From Ignavibacteriales bacterium (lineage in GTDB: Bacteria; Bacteroidota; Ignavibacteria; Ignavibacteriales; Melioribacteraceae): 64,000 bases of DNA. The translations under genes and the position numbers were made by a program. The first letter of the stretch is position 1. Each line of letters opens with the position of its first letter. This document shows positions 34,731 through 44,041 of this stretch, piece by piece. The notes below the pieces were generated by a model that had not been told where the DNA came from, made no database searches, and was given only the letters and a program-made list of their open reading frames with translations. The DNA lies in assembly GCA_026390795.1 (NCBI GenBank), contig JAPLFG010000004.1:186001-250000 (forward strand), in the 5' to 3' direction.

Positions 34731-35059
34731 GAATTATTTATTATTATTCAAATTGACAATCTTACTAAGGACATCACCGCCTGGATCTGATTACATTATC
34801 TTTACAAATCAATCTATAGATGTATTCATTTACTTATGTGCTTGATGGAATGTTGATCTCTTTAATACCATGATCTAATTTGGAAAACAACAAACCGGCT
34901 TATGAAGTTCATTTAAATTCATGCGGAATAAATTGCACTATTGCCCTAACATTAAAAACTGGAATTATTCTGCGTTGAAAAGATGTATCTCGGAGTTTGA
35001 GATCGTGAGATGTTTATCGCCATACATTAAAATATTTTTATATTTGGTTAATGGAGCAA
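34731..35059. other. Gene-free spacer
   Basis: 329 bp between the glycosyltransferase start and the end of the polymerase N-half; no gene or clear signal is seen. No reading frame continues the polymerase. Confidence 0.6.
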
Positions 35060-36730
35060 TTAATGGAGTGAGATATTATAGATCGGGATGCTGATATCCC
35101 CTGTATTATTTTTAGAAGCCGAAATTTTATTCAATTCATTCATGGTAAGTTTTAGCACACCGAGAGAACGCTGGCTTAACAGATCAATTTTAATCAAACC
35201 AAGTTCTTCCGTGGAATACATATCCGGCTGTGTGATCACTAGACCGAGCCCTTTGTTCTTGGCGTATTCCATTGCAACGTAATTTGTAATTTTTTCTTTT
35301 GTAATAATTATTCCGCTCGGGTGAATGCTTAAGTGACGCGGGAATCCGGCAAGTCTGGATGCAAGGTTTACAATTGTTTTCCAAGGTTCATTTTTAAAAT
35401 CTAAAGAACGTGTCTCCGGAAATTTCTCGGCAATATTCGGAAGATTGTGTGCCGAAGTCCACGGAATAAATTTACTGTACTTGGAAATTTCGGAATCGGG
35501 GATACCGAATGCTTTGGCAACTTCTCTGAAAGCAGAACGCGCGCGGAAAGTAACTGTTGTGGAGATCATTCCGACCCGATCATAACCATACTTTTCAAAA
35601 ACATATTTTATAATTGAGTCTCTCTCCTTCCATGAAAAATCCAGATCAACATCCGGCGGAGAAAGGCGGCCGCGGTTAAGAAATCTTTCGAAGTAAAGAT
35701 TATGTTTTACCGGATCAACTTCCGTAAAACCAAGACAGTAAGAGACAAGACTATTTGCTGCCGAGCCGCGACCGATATGAATTATTCCGCGGCTCTTTGC
35801 TTCACGTATAATATCCCAAACAATTAAAAAATAATCGCTGAAACCAAGTTCTTCAATTACTTCTAACTCATAATTGAGCCGTTTAATTGCCTGCTCTGTA
35901 ATTTTATCGTACCGCCTTGTAAGACCTTCAAAAGAGATTTTCCAGAGAGATGAGAAAGCGCTGTCGTTCAGCTGTACTGAAAATGTTGGGAATTTATATT
36001 CGCCTATTTTAAGATCAACATTACATTCTTGCGCAATCTTATCGGCATTCCAGAGAGCTTCGGGAAGTCCTTTCCAAGTAAGTGAAAGCTCTGCCGGAGA
36101 TTTAAGATAGAATTCCTCGTCAATAATATCTGCGCTCTCCAAATTGGCAAGAGTGGAATTACTTCTAACTGCAGAAACAACTTTGTGAAGAAGAAAATCT
36201 TCGGGCGAAAGAAAATATGCCGGATGAGTAGCGACAATTTTAAGATGATTCGCTTTTGCAAAATCATAAAGCACACGAGTATTATTTTTTTGTTTCTCCG
36301 TCACAATAAGTTCTACAAATAAATTTTGCCTGAGCGACAGATCAATCTGCATCTGTTTCAATAAACTGATAGAGGAAGTAAGAATGAAAAGATCGTTTAA
36401 AGGTTCTTTGAAAAGATTAGGCAAGGAAAAATCGTCTTTTAATTTACGGGTTGTAATAATTCTGCATAGATGGGAATAACCGTCATTATTCCTGGCAATA
36501 AAAACCGCGGATAAATCTTTCTCTTTGGGATCGTCAATAAGAGCGCCGAGAATAGGTTTGATATTATTTTCTTTAGCGGTTTTGAGAAACTGGATTAAAC
36601 CGTACATGGCATTTGTATCTGTAAGCGCTACGTAAGTACTGTTCGATTTTTTTGCGAAGCCGACGAGTTCATCAATCTTAATTGTTGATTGAAGCAAAGA
36701 ATAATTGGAATGTGCGTGAAGAGTAAACAT
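35060..36730 (-). CDS. DNA polymerase III alpha (DnaE-type), N-terminal half
   Basis: 556 residues, starting MFTLHAHSNYSLL. The PHP domain covers about 1-230 and the polymerase palm about 260-530. The catalytic aspartates of the palm appear in PPDVDLDFSW near 340-350, and the third probably in LGLIKIDLLSQ near 510. The protein ends abruptly after MNELNKISASKNN and a short tail (YNISLH), just where an ordinary DnaE would continue into the fingers. No intein sequence is at the end. The remaining half is encoded on the other strand at 37956-39650. The gene starts one base after the dinB stop, with a ribosome site inside dinB (GGAAGGGAAGG), so the dinB-dnaE pairing is intact. Confidence 0.85.
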   Translation of the reverse strand: MFTLHAHSNYSLLQSTIKIDELVGFAKKSNSTYVALTDTNAMYGLIQFLKTAKENNIKPILGALIDDPKEKDLSAVFIARNNDGYSHLCRIITTRKLKDDFSLPNLFKEPLNDLFILTSSISLLKQMQIDLSLRQNLFVELIVTEKQKNNTRVLYDFAKANHLKIVATHPAYFLSPEDFLLHKVVSAVRSNSTLANLESADIIDEEFYLKSPAELSLTWKGLPEALWNADKIAQECNVDLKIGEYKFPTFSVQLNDSAFSSLWKISFEGLTRRYDKITEQAIKRLNYELEVIEELGFSDYFLIVWDIIREAKSRGIIHIGRGSAANSLVSYCLGFTEVDPVKHNLYFERFLNRGRLSPPDVDLDFSWKERDSIIKYVFEKYGYDRVGMISTTVTFRARSAFREVAKAFGIPDSEISKYSKFIPWTSAHNLPNIAEKFPETRSLDFKNEPWKTIVNLASRLAGFPRHLSIHPSGIIITKEKITNYVAMEYAKNKGLGLVITQPDMYSTEELGLIKIDLLSQRSLGVLKLTMNELNKISASKNNTGDISIPIYNISLH

Positions 36731-36731
36731 C

Positions 36732-37886
36732 TTAATCCTTCCCTTCCGCGCCGATATGAATTGACTTAGAGCCGAACTTGTCTCTGATTTTAGTTACGGC
36801 ATTGAGCATCCGTTTGCGGATGATGTCTTCATCTTCAAATAAAACTCCCTGTTCGGAAGAATGATCGAGATTGCTAAGGTGAACACCGATCAAGCGGACG
36901 CCGACTCTCCGCGAATAAGCGTTGCGGAAAAGTTTAGAAGCGGTTTCAAATATAATTTTATCATCATCGGTTGGTTCGTGCAGAGTTTTTGCACGCGTAA
37001 TTGTTGAAAAATCCGAATAACGGAGTTTTATAGAAACAGTTGCAGCATGAAAATTTTCATTCCGGAGAAGCTGGGCAACTTTTGCAATTAGTTCGAAGAG
37101 ATGATTTTCAATTTCTGTTTTGCCGACTATATCCTGGTTAAAAGTTGTTTCTTTCGAGATGCTTTTTCTATCATGTTCAGCATAAAGAATATCGTTGCCA
37201 AAACCGTTAGCACGGTTCCAGAGATCCGTGCCGAACTTTCCGAGAACAGTTGCAAGATAATCCGGCGAAGCATTGGCAATATCTCCGATTGTTTTAAATC
37301 CGCGCGCCCGTAAAATTGGGAAAGTTTTTTTGCCAACACCGGGAATTCTTTCAATTGCAAGAGGCGCAAGAAACTCTTTTTCCTTTCCGTGAGGAACAAA
37401 AGTAATTCCGCACGGTTTCTTAAAGTCGGTAGCAATTTTACTTACGCCTTTATTCGAGCTGATCCCCATAGAACAAGGGAGAGAAAATTTATGCTGGATT
37501 TCATCCTGCAATTCCTTGGCAAACTTTTCCGGCTTGCCGTAAATTTTTTCGCATCCGGTAAAATCAAAATAAAATTCATCAACAGAAGCCTGCTGCACGA
37601 GCGGAAATTTTTCTTCTAAGAGTAATTTCACCGCGTTTGAGTAGCGCACATATTCTTTGTAATGACCGTGAAGAAAGAGAGCTGTTGGGCATAAGCGGTA
37701 AGCGTTTCGAATCGGCATTGCCGAATGAATGCCGTATTTCCTGGCTTCATATGAACAAGCGGCAACAACTCCGCGCCCATGCGGATCTCCGCCAACAATT
37801 ACCGGTTTACCTTCGAGCGAAGGATCTAAAATCCTTTCGACCGAGACAAAAAAAGCATCCATATCTAAGTGGAAGATGGTTTTCAT
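36732..37886 (-). CDS. dinB: DNA polymerase IV (Y-family, DinB/ImuB-like)
   Basis: 384 residues. Y-family palm motifs are present: HLDMDAFFVSVE at 6-17 with the first catalytic Asp pair, and ASVDEFYFDFTGCEK near 100-114 with Asp-Glu. The fingers motif YEARKYGIHSAMP is near 48, the HhH region RIPGVGKKTFP near 185, and the little-finger domain fills the C-terminus. All catalytic residues are visible, so this is an active translesion polymerase and not a catalytically dead ImuB. It is translationally coupled to the DnaE N-half, as in the dinB-dnaE mutagenesis cassettes of Bacteroidota relatives. Induction by damage is likely but no LexA box was identified. Confidence 0.93.
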   Translation of the reverse strand: MKTIFHLDMDAFFVSVERILDPSLEGKPVIVGGDPHGRGVVAACSYEARKYGIHSAMPIRNAYRLCPTALFLHGHYKEYVRYSNAVKLLLEEKFPLVQQASVDEFYFDFTGCEKIYGKPEKFAKELQDEIQHKFSLPCSMGISSNKGVSKIATDFKKPCGITFVPHGKEKEFLAPLAIERIPGVGKKTFPILRARGFKTIGDIANASPDYLATVLGKFGTDLWNRANGFGNDILYAEHDRKSISKETTFNQDIVGKTEIENHLFELIAKVAQLLRNENFHAATVSIKLRYSDFSTITRAKTLHEPTDDDKIIFETASKLFRNAYSRRVGVRLIGVHLSNLDHSSEQGVLFEDEDIIRKRMLNAVTKIRDKFGSKSIHIGAEGKD

Positions 37887-37955
37887 AGAAAAATGTTGTT
37901 TTTAGTCAATTTTGCCCTTGAAATAGTCGATAATAAATTATAATATAGTGCACAA

Positions 37956-39650
37956 ATGTTCACCATTAATATGATAAAAGAAGAGAATATAAACAAGTCA
38001 GAAGTGCTGGATCTGGCAAAATATAAATTGCCGGAAGCCAGAAAACTGAATAAAATTTTTGACGCCGTCCCAAGAATTATTAACGAGACCGGCTTCGATA
38101 TATTCAATTATGAAAATGTATTTGCCGATTTTGCGACTCAAGAATTAATCCGCACCGGAAATACTATCGGCTGCTTTTATATTGAAAGTCCCGGCATGCG
38201 TTCACTGCTTAAGCGCACCGACTGCCGCACATTTGAAATGCTTACGGCCGTATCATCAATCATCCGTCCGGGTGTTGCCGAAAGCGGAATGATGAAAGAA
38301 TTTATTGAGCGGCATAAAGATCCTAAGAGAAGAAAATATTTAGTCCCAGAGATGGAAAAATATCTTGGTGAAACATACGGCGTTATGATTTATCAGGAAG
38401 ATGTAATAAAAGTCGCTCATCATATTGTCGGATTGACTTTGGAAGAAGCCGATTTGCTCAGAAGAGCGATGAGCGGAAAGATGCGTTCTCATAAAGCAAT
38501 GCAGATGGTAATGGATAAATTTTTTATCTGCTGCAAAGAAAAAGGATATTCCGATAAAACAGCCGGCGAATTATGGAAACAGATAGAAAGTTTTGCCGGA
38601 TACGCATTTTGTAAAGCGCATAGCGCTTCGTTTGCATTACTCTCCTTTCAAGTAGCGTATCTCAAAACGCATTATCCCGCGCAGTTCATGGCATCGGTGT
38701 TAACAAATCAAGGCGGTTATTATTCTGCCGCTGTTTATGTCTCTGAAGCAAAGAGACTTGGAATAAAAATTTTACTTCCGTGCGTTAACAACAGTTATTA
38801 TGAATACAGCGCAGCCGTTAAAGAAATAAGAATCGGTTTAATGGCAATAAAGAATCTTGAATCTTCCGAAGCCGATTTGATAATCAAAGAGCGCGAAGCC
38901 AACGGCAGATATGTTTCTCTTGCCGATTTATTAGTAAGAACAAAACTCGGCTATGAACGCTGCGAATCTCTGATCAAGTGCGGAGCGATGGATTGCTTTA
39001 ATCAAACAAGACCGACACTTTTAAGATTGCTCGATGTCTATTTCAACAGCAGAAAATTGCTTGACGAAAGTTCAAACGATTTGTTTGTGAATGAATCGAT
39101 CAAATTGGAAAAAGAAGTTGTAACTGGAATCGATTTCAGCATGGAAGAAAAATGTCTTTGCGAGTTTGATACTTTCGGCTATATGGTTTCCCAGCATCCG
39201 CTTGAATTTTTTGAAGAGATAAAAGCTGAAGAGATCGTTCCGTCTGCCGGCATGCTGAAGTATAACGGCAAAAAGATAAAGATGATCGGTTGGTATATGG
39301 CATCGAAGAGAATTAAAACAAGCAAGGGCGAAATAATGAAATTTCTTTCCCTCGAAGATCTGAGCGGAACATTTGAAGCGGTGATCTTTCCGCAAGCGTA
39401 CGCAAAGTTTGCTGAGCTCACTCTTTCCATGGGACCGTTTGTAATTGAAGGCAAAGTTGATGCGGAGAGCGGCAATAATATAATAGTCGATAAACTCAGC
39501 GTTCTAACCGAAGCGACGGCGAAATCGATCACGCAAAAAGACCGGAATGCTGCCGACTTCTTCGGCGATGCGGAAAAGCCGGCAAGTTATGAAGAGATAA
39601 TGCTGGTTGATTCTCTCGGTAAAGAGAAATTAATGCATGCTTACTTGTAG
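37956..39650 (+). CDS. DNA polymerase III alpha (DnaE-type), C-terminal half
   Basis: 564 residues. From about residue 60 it reads as the rest of a DnaE protein: QELIRTGNTIGCFYIESPGM (fingers start), then YGVMIYQEDVIKVAHH and AMSGKMRSHKAM. Next come FAGYAFCKAHSASFALLSFQ, helix-hairpin-helix and beta-binding parts, and an OB-fold near 430-500 (KTSKGEIMKFLSLEDLSG). PHP domain and catalytic aspartates are absent; they lie in the N-half at 35060-36730 on the opposite strand. The first 40-50 residues do not look like DnaE. No good ribosome site precedes the ATG, and a promoter between it and divergent dinB is uncertain. It may need the N-half to act, or may be a silent remnant, though the frame is open to the end. 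Confidence 0.85.
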   Translation: MFTINMIKEENINKSEVLDLAKYKLPEARKLNKIFDAVPRIINETGFDIFNYENVFADFATQELIRTGNTIGCFYIESPGMRSLLKRTDCRTFEMLTAVSSIIRPGVAESGMMKEFIERHKDPKRRKYLVPEMEKYLGETYGVMIYQEDVIKVAHHIVGLTLEEADLLRRAMSGKMRSHKAMQMVMDKFFICCKEKGYSDKTAGELWKQIESFAGYAFCKAHSASFALLSFQVAYLKTHYPAQFMASVLTNQGGYYSAAVYVSEAKRLGIKILLPCVNNSYYEYSAAVKEIRIGLMAIKNLESSEADLIIKEREANGRYVSLADLLVRTKLGYERCESLIKCGAMDCFNQTRPTLLRLLDVYFNSRKLLDESSNDLFVNESIKLEKEVVTGIDFSMEEKCLCEFDTFGYMVSQHPLEFFEEIKAEEIVPSAGMLKYNGKKIKMIGWYMASKRIKTSKGEIMKFLSLEDLSGTFEAVIFPQAYAKFAELTLSMGPFVIEGKVDAESGNNIIVDKLSVLTEATAKSITQKDRNAADFFGDAEKPASYEEIMLVDSLGKEKLMHAYL

Positions 39651-39652
39651 AA

Positions 39653-40543
39653 TTAATTGAGAGAAATTTTTCCTAATCTTGGATACGCTTTCAATGTAGC
39701 CGGTGGAACCGGGATTTTAATTCTTTCATTTAACAAGTGAATCAGTTCCAAAGCATTTGCAACGGCATTGCCGTGCGGATGATTGTTAAGAATCAGATAA
39801 ACTTTCTTTACGGTATCAAGAACTTCTTTGATTGCTCTTTCAAACTCCAGCAATTCTCCGGGTGAATAAAGATAATCGTAACGCTCGCTTTGCTGCTCGT
39901 AAGTCTGATCTTTCTCGAAATTATTTAATGATTGCTTCCATGCTTTTTCATTCCGCCCGTGCAGTCTTATATAAAGATTCTCCCCCGCTTTAACTGTTTT
40001 GAACTCAACTGCCTCGCCGATATTCGGCTGATCAATTGTGCAGAGCGAACTTTTATTTTTTGCCGCAAAGTTATAGAAGCGTTCAATCAACCATGATTTA
40101 TGCCGGACTTCGATAAACTTTTCATATTCGGAAAAGATATCAACCAGATCTTTTACATAATTGGCATTTTCCTTTGTTAATGTGAATGAGTAAGGAAACT
40201 GAATGAGCAAACCCCCGAGCCGCTCGGCATTTTTCAGCTGGTTTAGATTTGATTTTATGGCTTCAATTTGAGCGTTCTTAAAATTGTGTTTATGTGTAAA
40301 GTCTTGATGAAGTTTTATTGTGAAGAGAAAATCATTTTTGTCTTCTACTTTATTTATCCATCCCTCAACGGTTTTTGGAGAGATATAAGTATAATAACTT
40401 GCGTTTACTTCAACAGTATTGAAATATTGCGAATAGAATTCGAGCCAGTCGAAAGATTTACTTTGTGATTTGGTATAAAAACTATCGATCCAATCCTTAT
40501 AAGACCAACCGGCTGTACCGATGTAAATTTTTGTTTTAGACAT
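39653..40543 (-). CDS. DUF72 (YecE-like) TIM-barrel protein
   Basis: 296 residues. The family start IYIGTAGWSYKDWIDSFY (4-21) and the conserved blocks FNTVEVNASYYTY near 41, FLFTIKLHQDFTHK near 70, FIEVRHKSW near 142 and YIRLHGRNEKAW near 193 are present. DUF72 proteins are TIM-barrel-like, sometimes linked to nucleic-acid repair; their reaction is not established. It converges on the DnaE C-half, with stops two bases apart. No partner gene. Confidence 0.88.
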   Translation of the reverse strand: MSKTKIYIGTAGWSYKDWIDSFYTKSQSKSFDWLEFYSQYFNTVEVNASYYTYISPKTVEGWINKVEDKNDFLFTIKLHQDFTHKHNFKNAQIEAIKSNLNQLKNAERLGGLLIQFPYSFTLTKENANYVKDLVDIFSEYEKFIEVRHKSWLIERFYNFAAKNKSSLCTIDQPNIGEAVEFKTVKAGENLYIRLHGRNEKAWKQSLNNFEKDQTYEQQSERYDYLYSPGELLEFERAIKEVLDTVKKVYLILNNHPHGNAVANALELIHLLNERIKIPVPPATLKAYPRLGKISLN

Positions 40544-40639
40544 TTTGAATTATTGGGAAGATAGTCCATTCCTTAATGCGATAACAATTGGATTCGTCAA
40601 CATTCAATTACCGCAATTATTTTATTTATTAAGAGAAAC

Positions 40640-40790
40640 TCAATATACTCTGCAGCCAAATTTAGAACCGGCTAATCCTAAGTCAGTTCTTAGAACCCGA
40701 AGCAGCATTCTGTCGCCGTCCACATTTGCCTTAACTTCCCTGCCAATGAGTTTAGATTCAATAAGTTCATCCAGAATGTTCTCTGCATGA
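40640..40790 (-). pseudogene. Relic of a CoxS-like [2Fe-2S] subunit (start only)
   Basis: Read on the minus strand, 40760-40643 encodes KLIGREVKANVDGDRML, then VLRTDLGLAGSKFGC, and stops at TGA (40640-40642) two residues after the first cluster Cys. This matches the beginning of xanthine dehydrogenase/CO dehydrogenase small subunits (expected continuation GVG.CGAC). No start codon in frame is convincing. It sits between the DUF72 gene and the end of the VPS10-like gene and is almost certainly a deletion remnant. Confidence 0.65.
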
Positions 40791-40819
40791 AAAAAATATT
40801 TTTTATTAATTCTTCTTTT

Positions 40820-43774
40820 TTATTTTTTGACCCAATTATTTAACGTTACCACAAACCCTTTTTCAGATTCTTTGAAAGTTCTAATCATTTGTGAAGTCGG
40901 TGGCATATCACTCTCCTGCAATAAATTTTGTAATGAAGAAAAAGTTCTTAAATATTTGGAAAAGTCTTTTCCCATCTCAGAAAATCTTGCATCTTTTTTA
41001 TCAGCAATTTCTTTTAGCGCACTTCTGCATTTAATTACATATGAATAACATGCTAAACTCAAATCATACTGAAGCTGTAAATCTTTTTTACTTGTTTTAA
41101 CTCTGGGATCCATCTTGATCCTAAATGTCTGTGAAGATTCTTTGCCATCAACAACCAATCTAACTGTATACGTTCCGGGCATCACCCACGGAGATGTTGG
41201 AACTGGCGCAGTGTTCATATAAATCGCAGACATCGGATACGACGGCGGAACGTTTTGAGGTGTGTATCTCATATCCCACATAAATCTATGCGAGCCGGAT
41301 TCTGCAGAAGGAATCTGCTGGGGACGGATCCAATAAAGAGGAATATTTAAATCCGGTATCTTGTAGAGCGGATCTTTATTAGTATACTTTCTTACAACAG
41401 TTCCTTGTGAATCTAATATTTCCAGACTAACATCGGCAGCTTTATCATCTAAATAATAATTTATAATTGCGCCTTCCGGAGGATTTTGCCCTGCCGGTTC
41501 TTCCTGCGGTAACGGCGTATCAGTATTCATATTCCAACGAACTCGATATGAATCTTGCGGTTTAAATAGAATAACATCCACTTTTTTTGATTCAGCATTA
41601 AGCTGTCGCAATGGAGTTATATCATCCAGTATCCAAAAACTTCTTCCGTGTGTTGCTATAACTAGATCGTCATCCTTAATTATCAAATCTCTTATAGAAG
41701 TAGCCGGCATGTTCAAACGTAAAGATTGCCAATTTTCACCATCATCAAATGAAACATAAACAGCAGTCTCACTTCCGGCGAATAATAATCCTTTTCTGAT
41801 TGGATCTTCTTTAACAACATTGATCGGATCACTTGGCAAACCGTTTACAATTTCTTTCCAGGTTTTACCGCCGTCTTTTGTTCTATAAATATGAGGGTGC
41901 ATATCATCTAGCCGGATTCTGTTCACCGCAGCATAAGCAGTATTTACATCTGTATGACTTGCATCCATCAAAGAAACCTTTGACCAGCTTGTAATTTCCG
42001 GAGGCGTAACATTTTTCCAAGTTTTACCTCCATCTTTAGTAACATGAATTAAACCATCATCAGTACCGCACCAGATTGTATTTATATCTACATATGATGG
42101 AGCCACGGTATAAATGACTCCGCGTCTCGGCATTTTTTTCATTTCATCTTTTGTATAAATTCCGACGCTGGCGGGTATCTCCCAATTTTCTCTTGATAAA
42201 TCCGGACTAATCACTTTCCAACTGTTTCCCTTATCAATTGTTTTGAATAAAACATTTCCGGCATAGTACAATGTTTTGTTATCAATCGGATTGAACAATA
42301 TTGGTGCAGTTCTTATAAAACGGTATTTACCACCGCGGCTGATTTCCGGTGAAATATTTTGTGTCTGCCCTGTTTGTTTATCATACTTAGAAATTTTTCC
42401 ACCGTAAATAATATTCGGATCTTTCGGATCTGCGACAACATACCCATATTCTTCCGCGCCGACCGGATGCCATTCTCTAAAAGTTATTTCTCCATCATTT
42501 CCACGCGATGCAATTCCCACTGAACCGCTTTCCTGTTGTCCACTATATACGTTATAAGGAAAATCATTGTCCGCACTAACATGATAGAACTGAGCCGTTG
42601 GCTGATTGTACCAGCTCGAAAAAGTTTCACCGCCATTAACAGTTATGATTGCTCCTTGATCTGCAGCGATCAGCATTATCTTATTGTTATCGGGATTAAT
42701 CCAAATACGATGATAATCATCTCCGCCGGGCGCTCCGCGGAAGCCACTCCAAGTTTTGCCTCCGTCAATACTTTTCCATACCACAATATTTGCAGAATAA
42801 ACTACATCGGAGTTAGAAGGATCAACACTCACTTCAGCAAAGTCGTCACCTCTTCCCCAAAGTCTTCCATCAGAATTTATATTAGCCCATGATTCTCCCG
42901 CATCATCACTTCTATATATTCCGCCTAGTTTTCCAGCATCAACGGATGCATACATTCTGTTAGAATTGGAAGGAGCGATGCAAACCCCTATTCTTCCCAA
43001 ACCTTGCGCGGTTGTTGGTAAACCTTTTGTAATTTTATTCCATGTCGTTCCGCCATCTATAGATTTGAATAAACCGCTTTCGGGTCCGCTCCATTCACCA
43101 TTTTCCCATGGACCTTGTCTAGCCGCCCAAAGATCTGCAAAGACGATATTGGAATTGTTCGGATCAATCGTAACTTGAATAGCTCCTGTATTTTCATCTT
43201 TATACAAAACTTTTTCCCAAGTATTTCCGCCGTCGATTGTTCTGTAAACTCCTCTCTCAGTATTAGGTCCGTAAGGATGACCGAGCACTGCGGCAAAAAC
43301 ACGATTTTCATTTTTGGGATCGATTGCAAGTCCACCAATCTGCTGCCAGTCATTCAGACCGGTATTCTTCCAAGTTTTGCCGGCATCAGCCGATTTATAA
43401 ATTCCGTTACCAACCGAAAGATCCGGGCGCTGAATACCTTCACCGGATCCGACATAAATTACATTGGGATTCGAAGGTGCGACGACAATATCACCGATTG
43501 AACCGGTTGACTGTTCATCAAAAATCGGTACCCAGACTCTTCCGAAATCAGAAGTTTTCCAAACACCGCCATTATTTACACCGATATAGAAAACATTCGG
43601 CTGCTGTCTTACACCGACTGCGCCAACAGTTCTTCCGCCCCGGTGCGGACCGATCATTCTCCACCGCATCGAGTTGAAATATTTTTGTTCAAAAGTCTGA
43701 GCGTTTATGATGTTTAGAAAAGTTATTCCGAAAAATACAGTTACAAGAAATTTACTAGTTATATTTTTTCTCAT
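40820..43774 (-). CDS. Secreted BNR/VPS10-type beta-propeller protein
   Basis: 984 residues. A Sec signal peptide (KFLVTVFFGITFLNIINA) ends near residue 25. The body has many Asp-box/BNR turns (SxDxGxxW): SADAGKTW, TIDGGNTW, SIDGGTTW, SDDAGESW, SIDGGKTW, TKDGGKTW and others, spaced as in two fused seven-bladed propellers of the VPS10/sortilin and xyloglucanase type. The C-terminal 250 residues are a beta-sandwich-like region and helices. These proteins are widespread in Bacteroidota and often labelled glycosyl hydrolase without proof. It is probably exported to the periplasm or the cell surface. No enzyme residues can be assigned. It is alone in its unit. Confidence 0.85.
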   Translation of the reverse strand: MRKNITSKFLVTVFFGITFLNIINAQTFEQKYFNSMRWRMIGPHRGGRTVGAVGVRQQPNVFYIGVNNGGVWKTSDFGRVWVPIFDEQSTGSIGDIVVAPSNPNVIYVGSGEGIQRPDLSVGNGIYKSADAGKTWKNTGLNDWQQIGGLAIDPKNENRVFAAVLGHPYGPNTERGVYRTIDGGNTWEKVLYKDENTGAIQVTIDPNNSNIVFADLWAARQGPWENGEWSGPESGLFKSIDGGTTWNKITKGLPTTAQGLGRIGVCIAPSNSNRMYASVDAGKLGGIYRSDDAGESWANINSDGRLWGRGDDFAEVSVDPSNSDVVYSANIVVWKSIDGGKTWSGFRGAPGGDDYHRIWINPDNNKIMLIAADQGAIITVNGGETFSSWYNQPTAQFYHVSADNDFPYNVYSGQQESGSVGIASRGNDGEITFREWHPVGAEEYGYVVADPKDPNIIYGGKISKYDKQTGQTQNISPEISRGGKYRFIRTAPILFNPIDNKTLYYAGNVLFKTIDKGNSWKVISPDLSRENWEIPASVGIYTKDEMKKMPRRGVIYTVAPSYVDINTIWCGTDDGLIHVTKDGGKTWKNVTPPEITSWSKVSLMDASHTDVNTAYAAVNRIRLDDMHPHIYRTKDGGKTWKEIVNGLPSDPINVVKEDPIRKGLLFAGSETAVYVSFDDGENWQSLRLNMPATSIRDLIIKDDDLVIATHGRSFWILDDITPLRQLNAESKKVDVILFKPQDSYRVRWNMNTDTPLPQEEPAGQNPPEGAIINYYLDDKAADVSLEILDSQGTVVRKYTNKDPLYKIPDLNIPLYWIRPQQIPSAESGSHRFMWDMRYTPQNVPPSYPMSAIYMNTAPVPTSPWVMPGTYTVRLVVDGKESSQTFRIKMDPRVKTSKKDLQLQYDLSLACYSYVIKCRSALKEIADKKDARFSEMGKDFSKYLRTFSSLQNLLQESDMPPTSQMIRTFKESEKGFVVTLNNWVKK

Positions 43775-43918
43775 TTTTTTTCATTCATAATTATTGATTA
43801 AAATATTTTTAAGTAACGGAAATTATTCTTACTACTTTATCAAAGTAATAATTTTGGGTTACAAAAACTATATGAGCGACACATTAATAAATGTTTTATG
43901 AAATTATTCTTATCAACA

Positions 43919-43952
43919 AAAAAAAAGGTTCGAAAATAATTATCTTCGAACC
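43919..43952 (-). terminator. Intrinsic terminator of the sensor kinase gene
   Basis: GGTTCGAA pairs with TTCGAACC across a 10-nt loop (43927-43952). On the minus strand it is followed by a run of about eight T. It lies about 90 bp after the sensor-kinase stop. Confidence 0.8.
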
Positions 43953-44041
43953 AATTTAGTATATGCTTTTTGTTTTAATTTATCCCCATAAGCGTATTCA
44001 AGTTAATTCTTTTAAAAATATTACTAAATAAACCGCATCAA

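Noticed and set aside
36732-37886. Catalytically dead ImuB
   Set aside because: Catalytic Asp/Glu residues (DMD, SVDE) are intact, so DinB is the better name.
35060-39650. Split intein explanation for the divided DnaE
   Set aside because: Neither half ends or begins with intein motifs (no N-terminal Cys block A, no HN/C junction).
40545-40790. 81-codon plus-strand frame
   Set aside because: The opposite strand carries a clear CoxS-like relic; this frame is its shadow.
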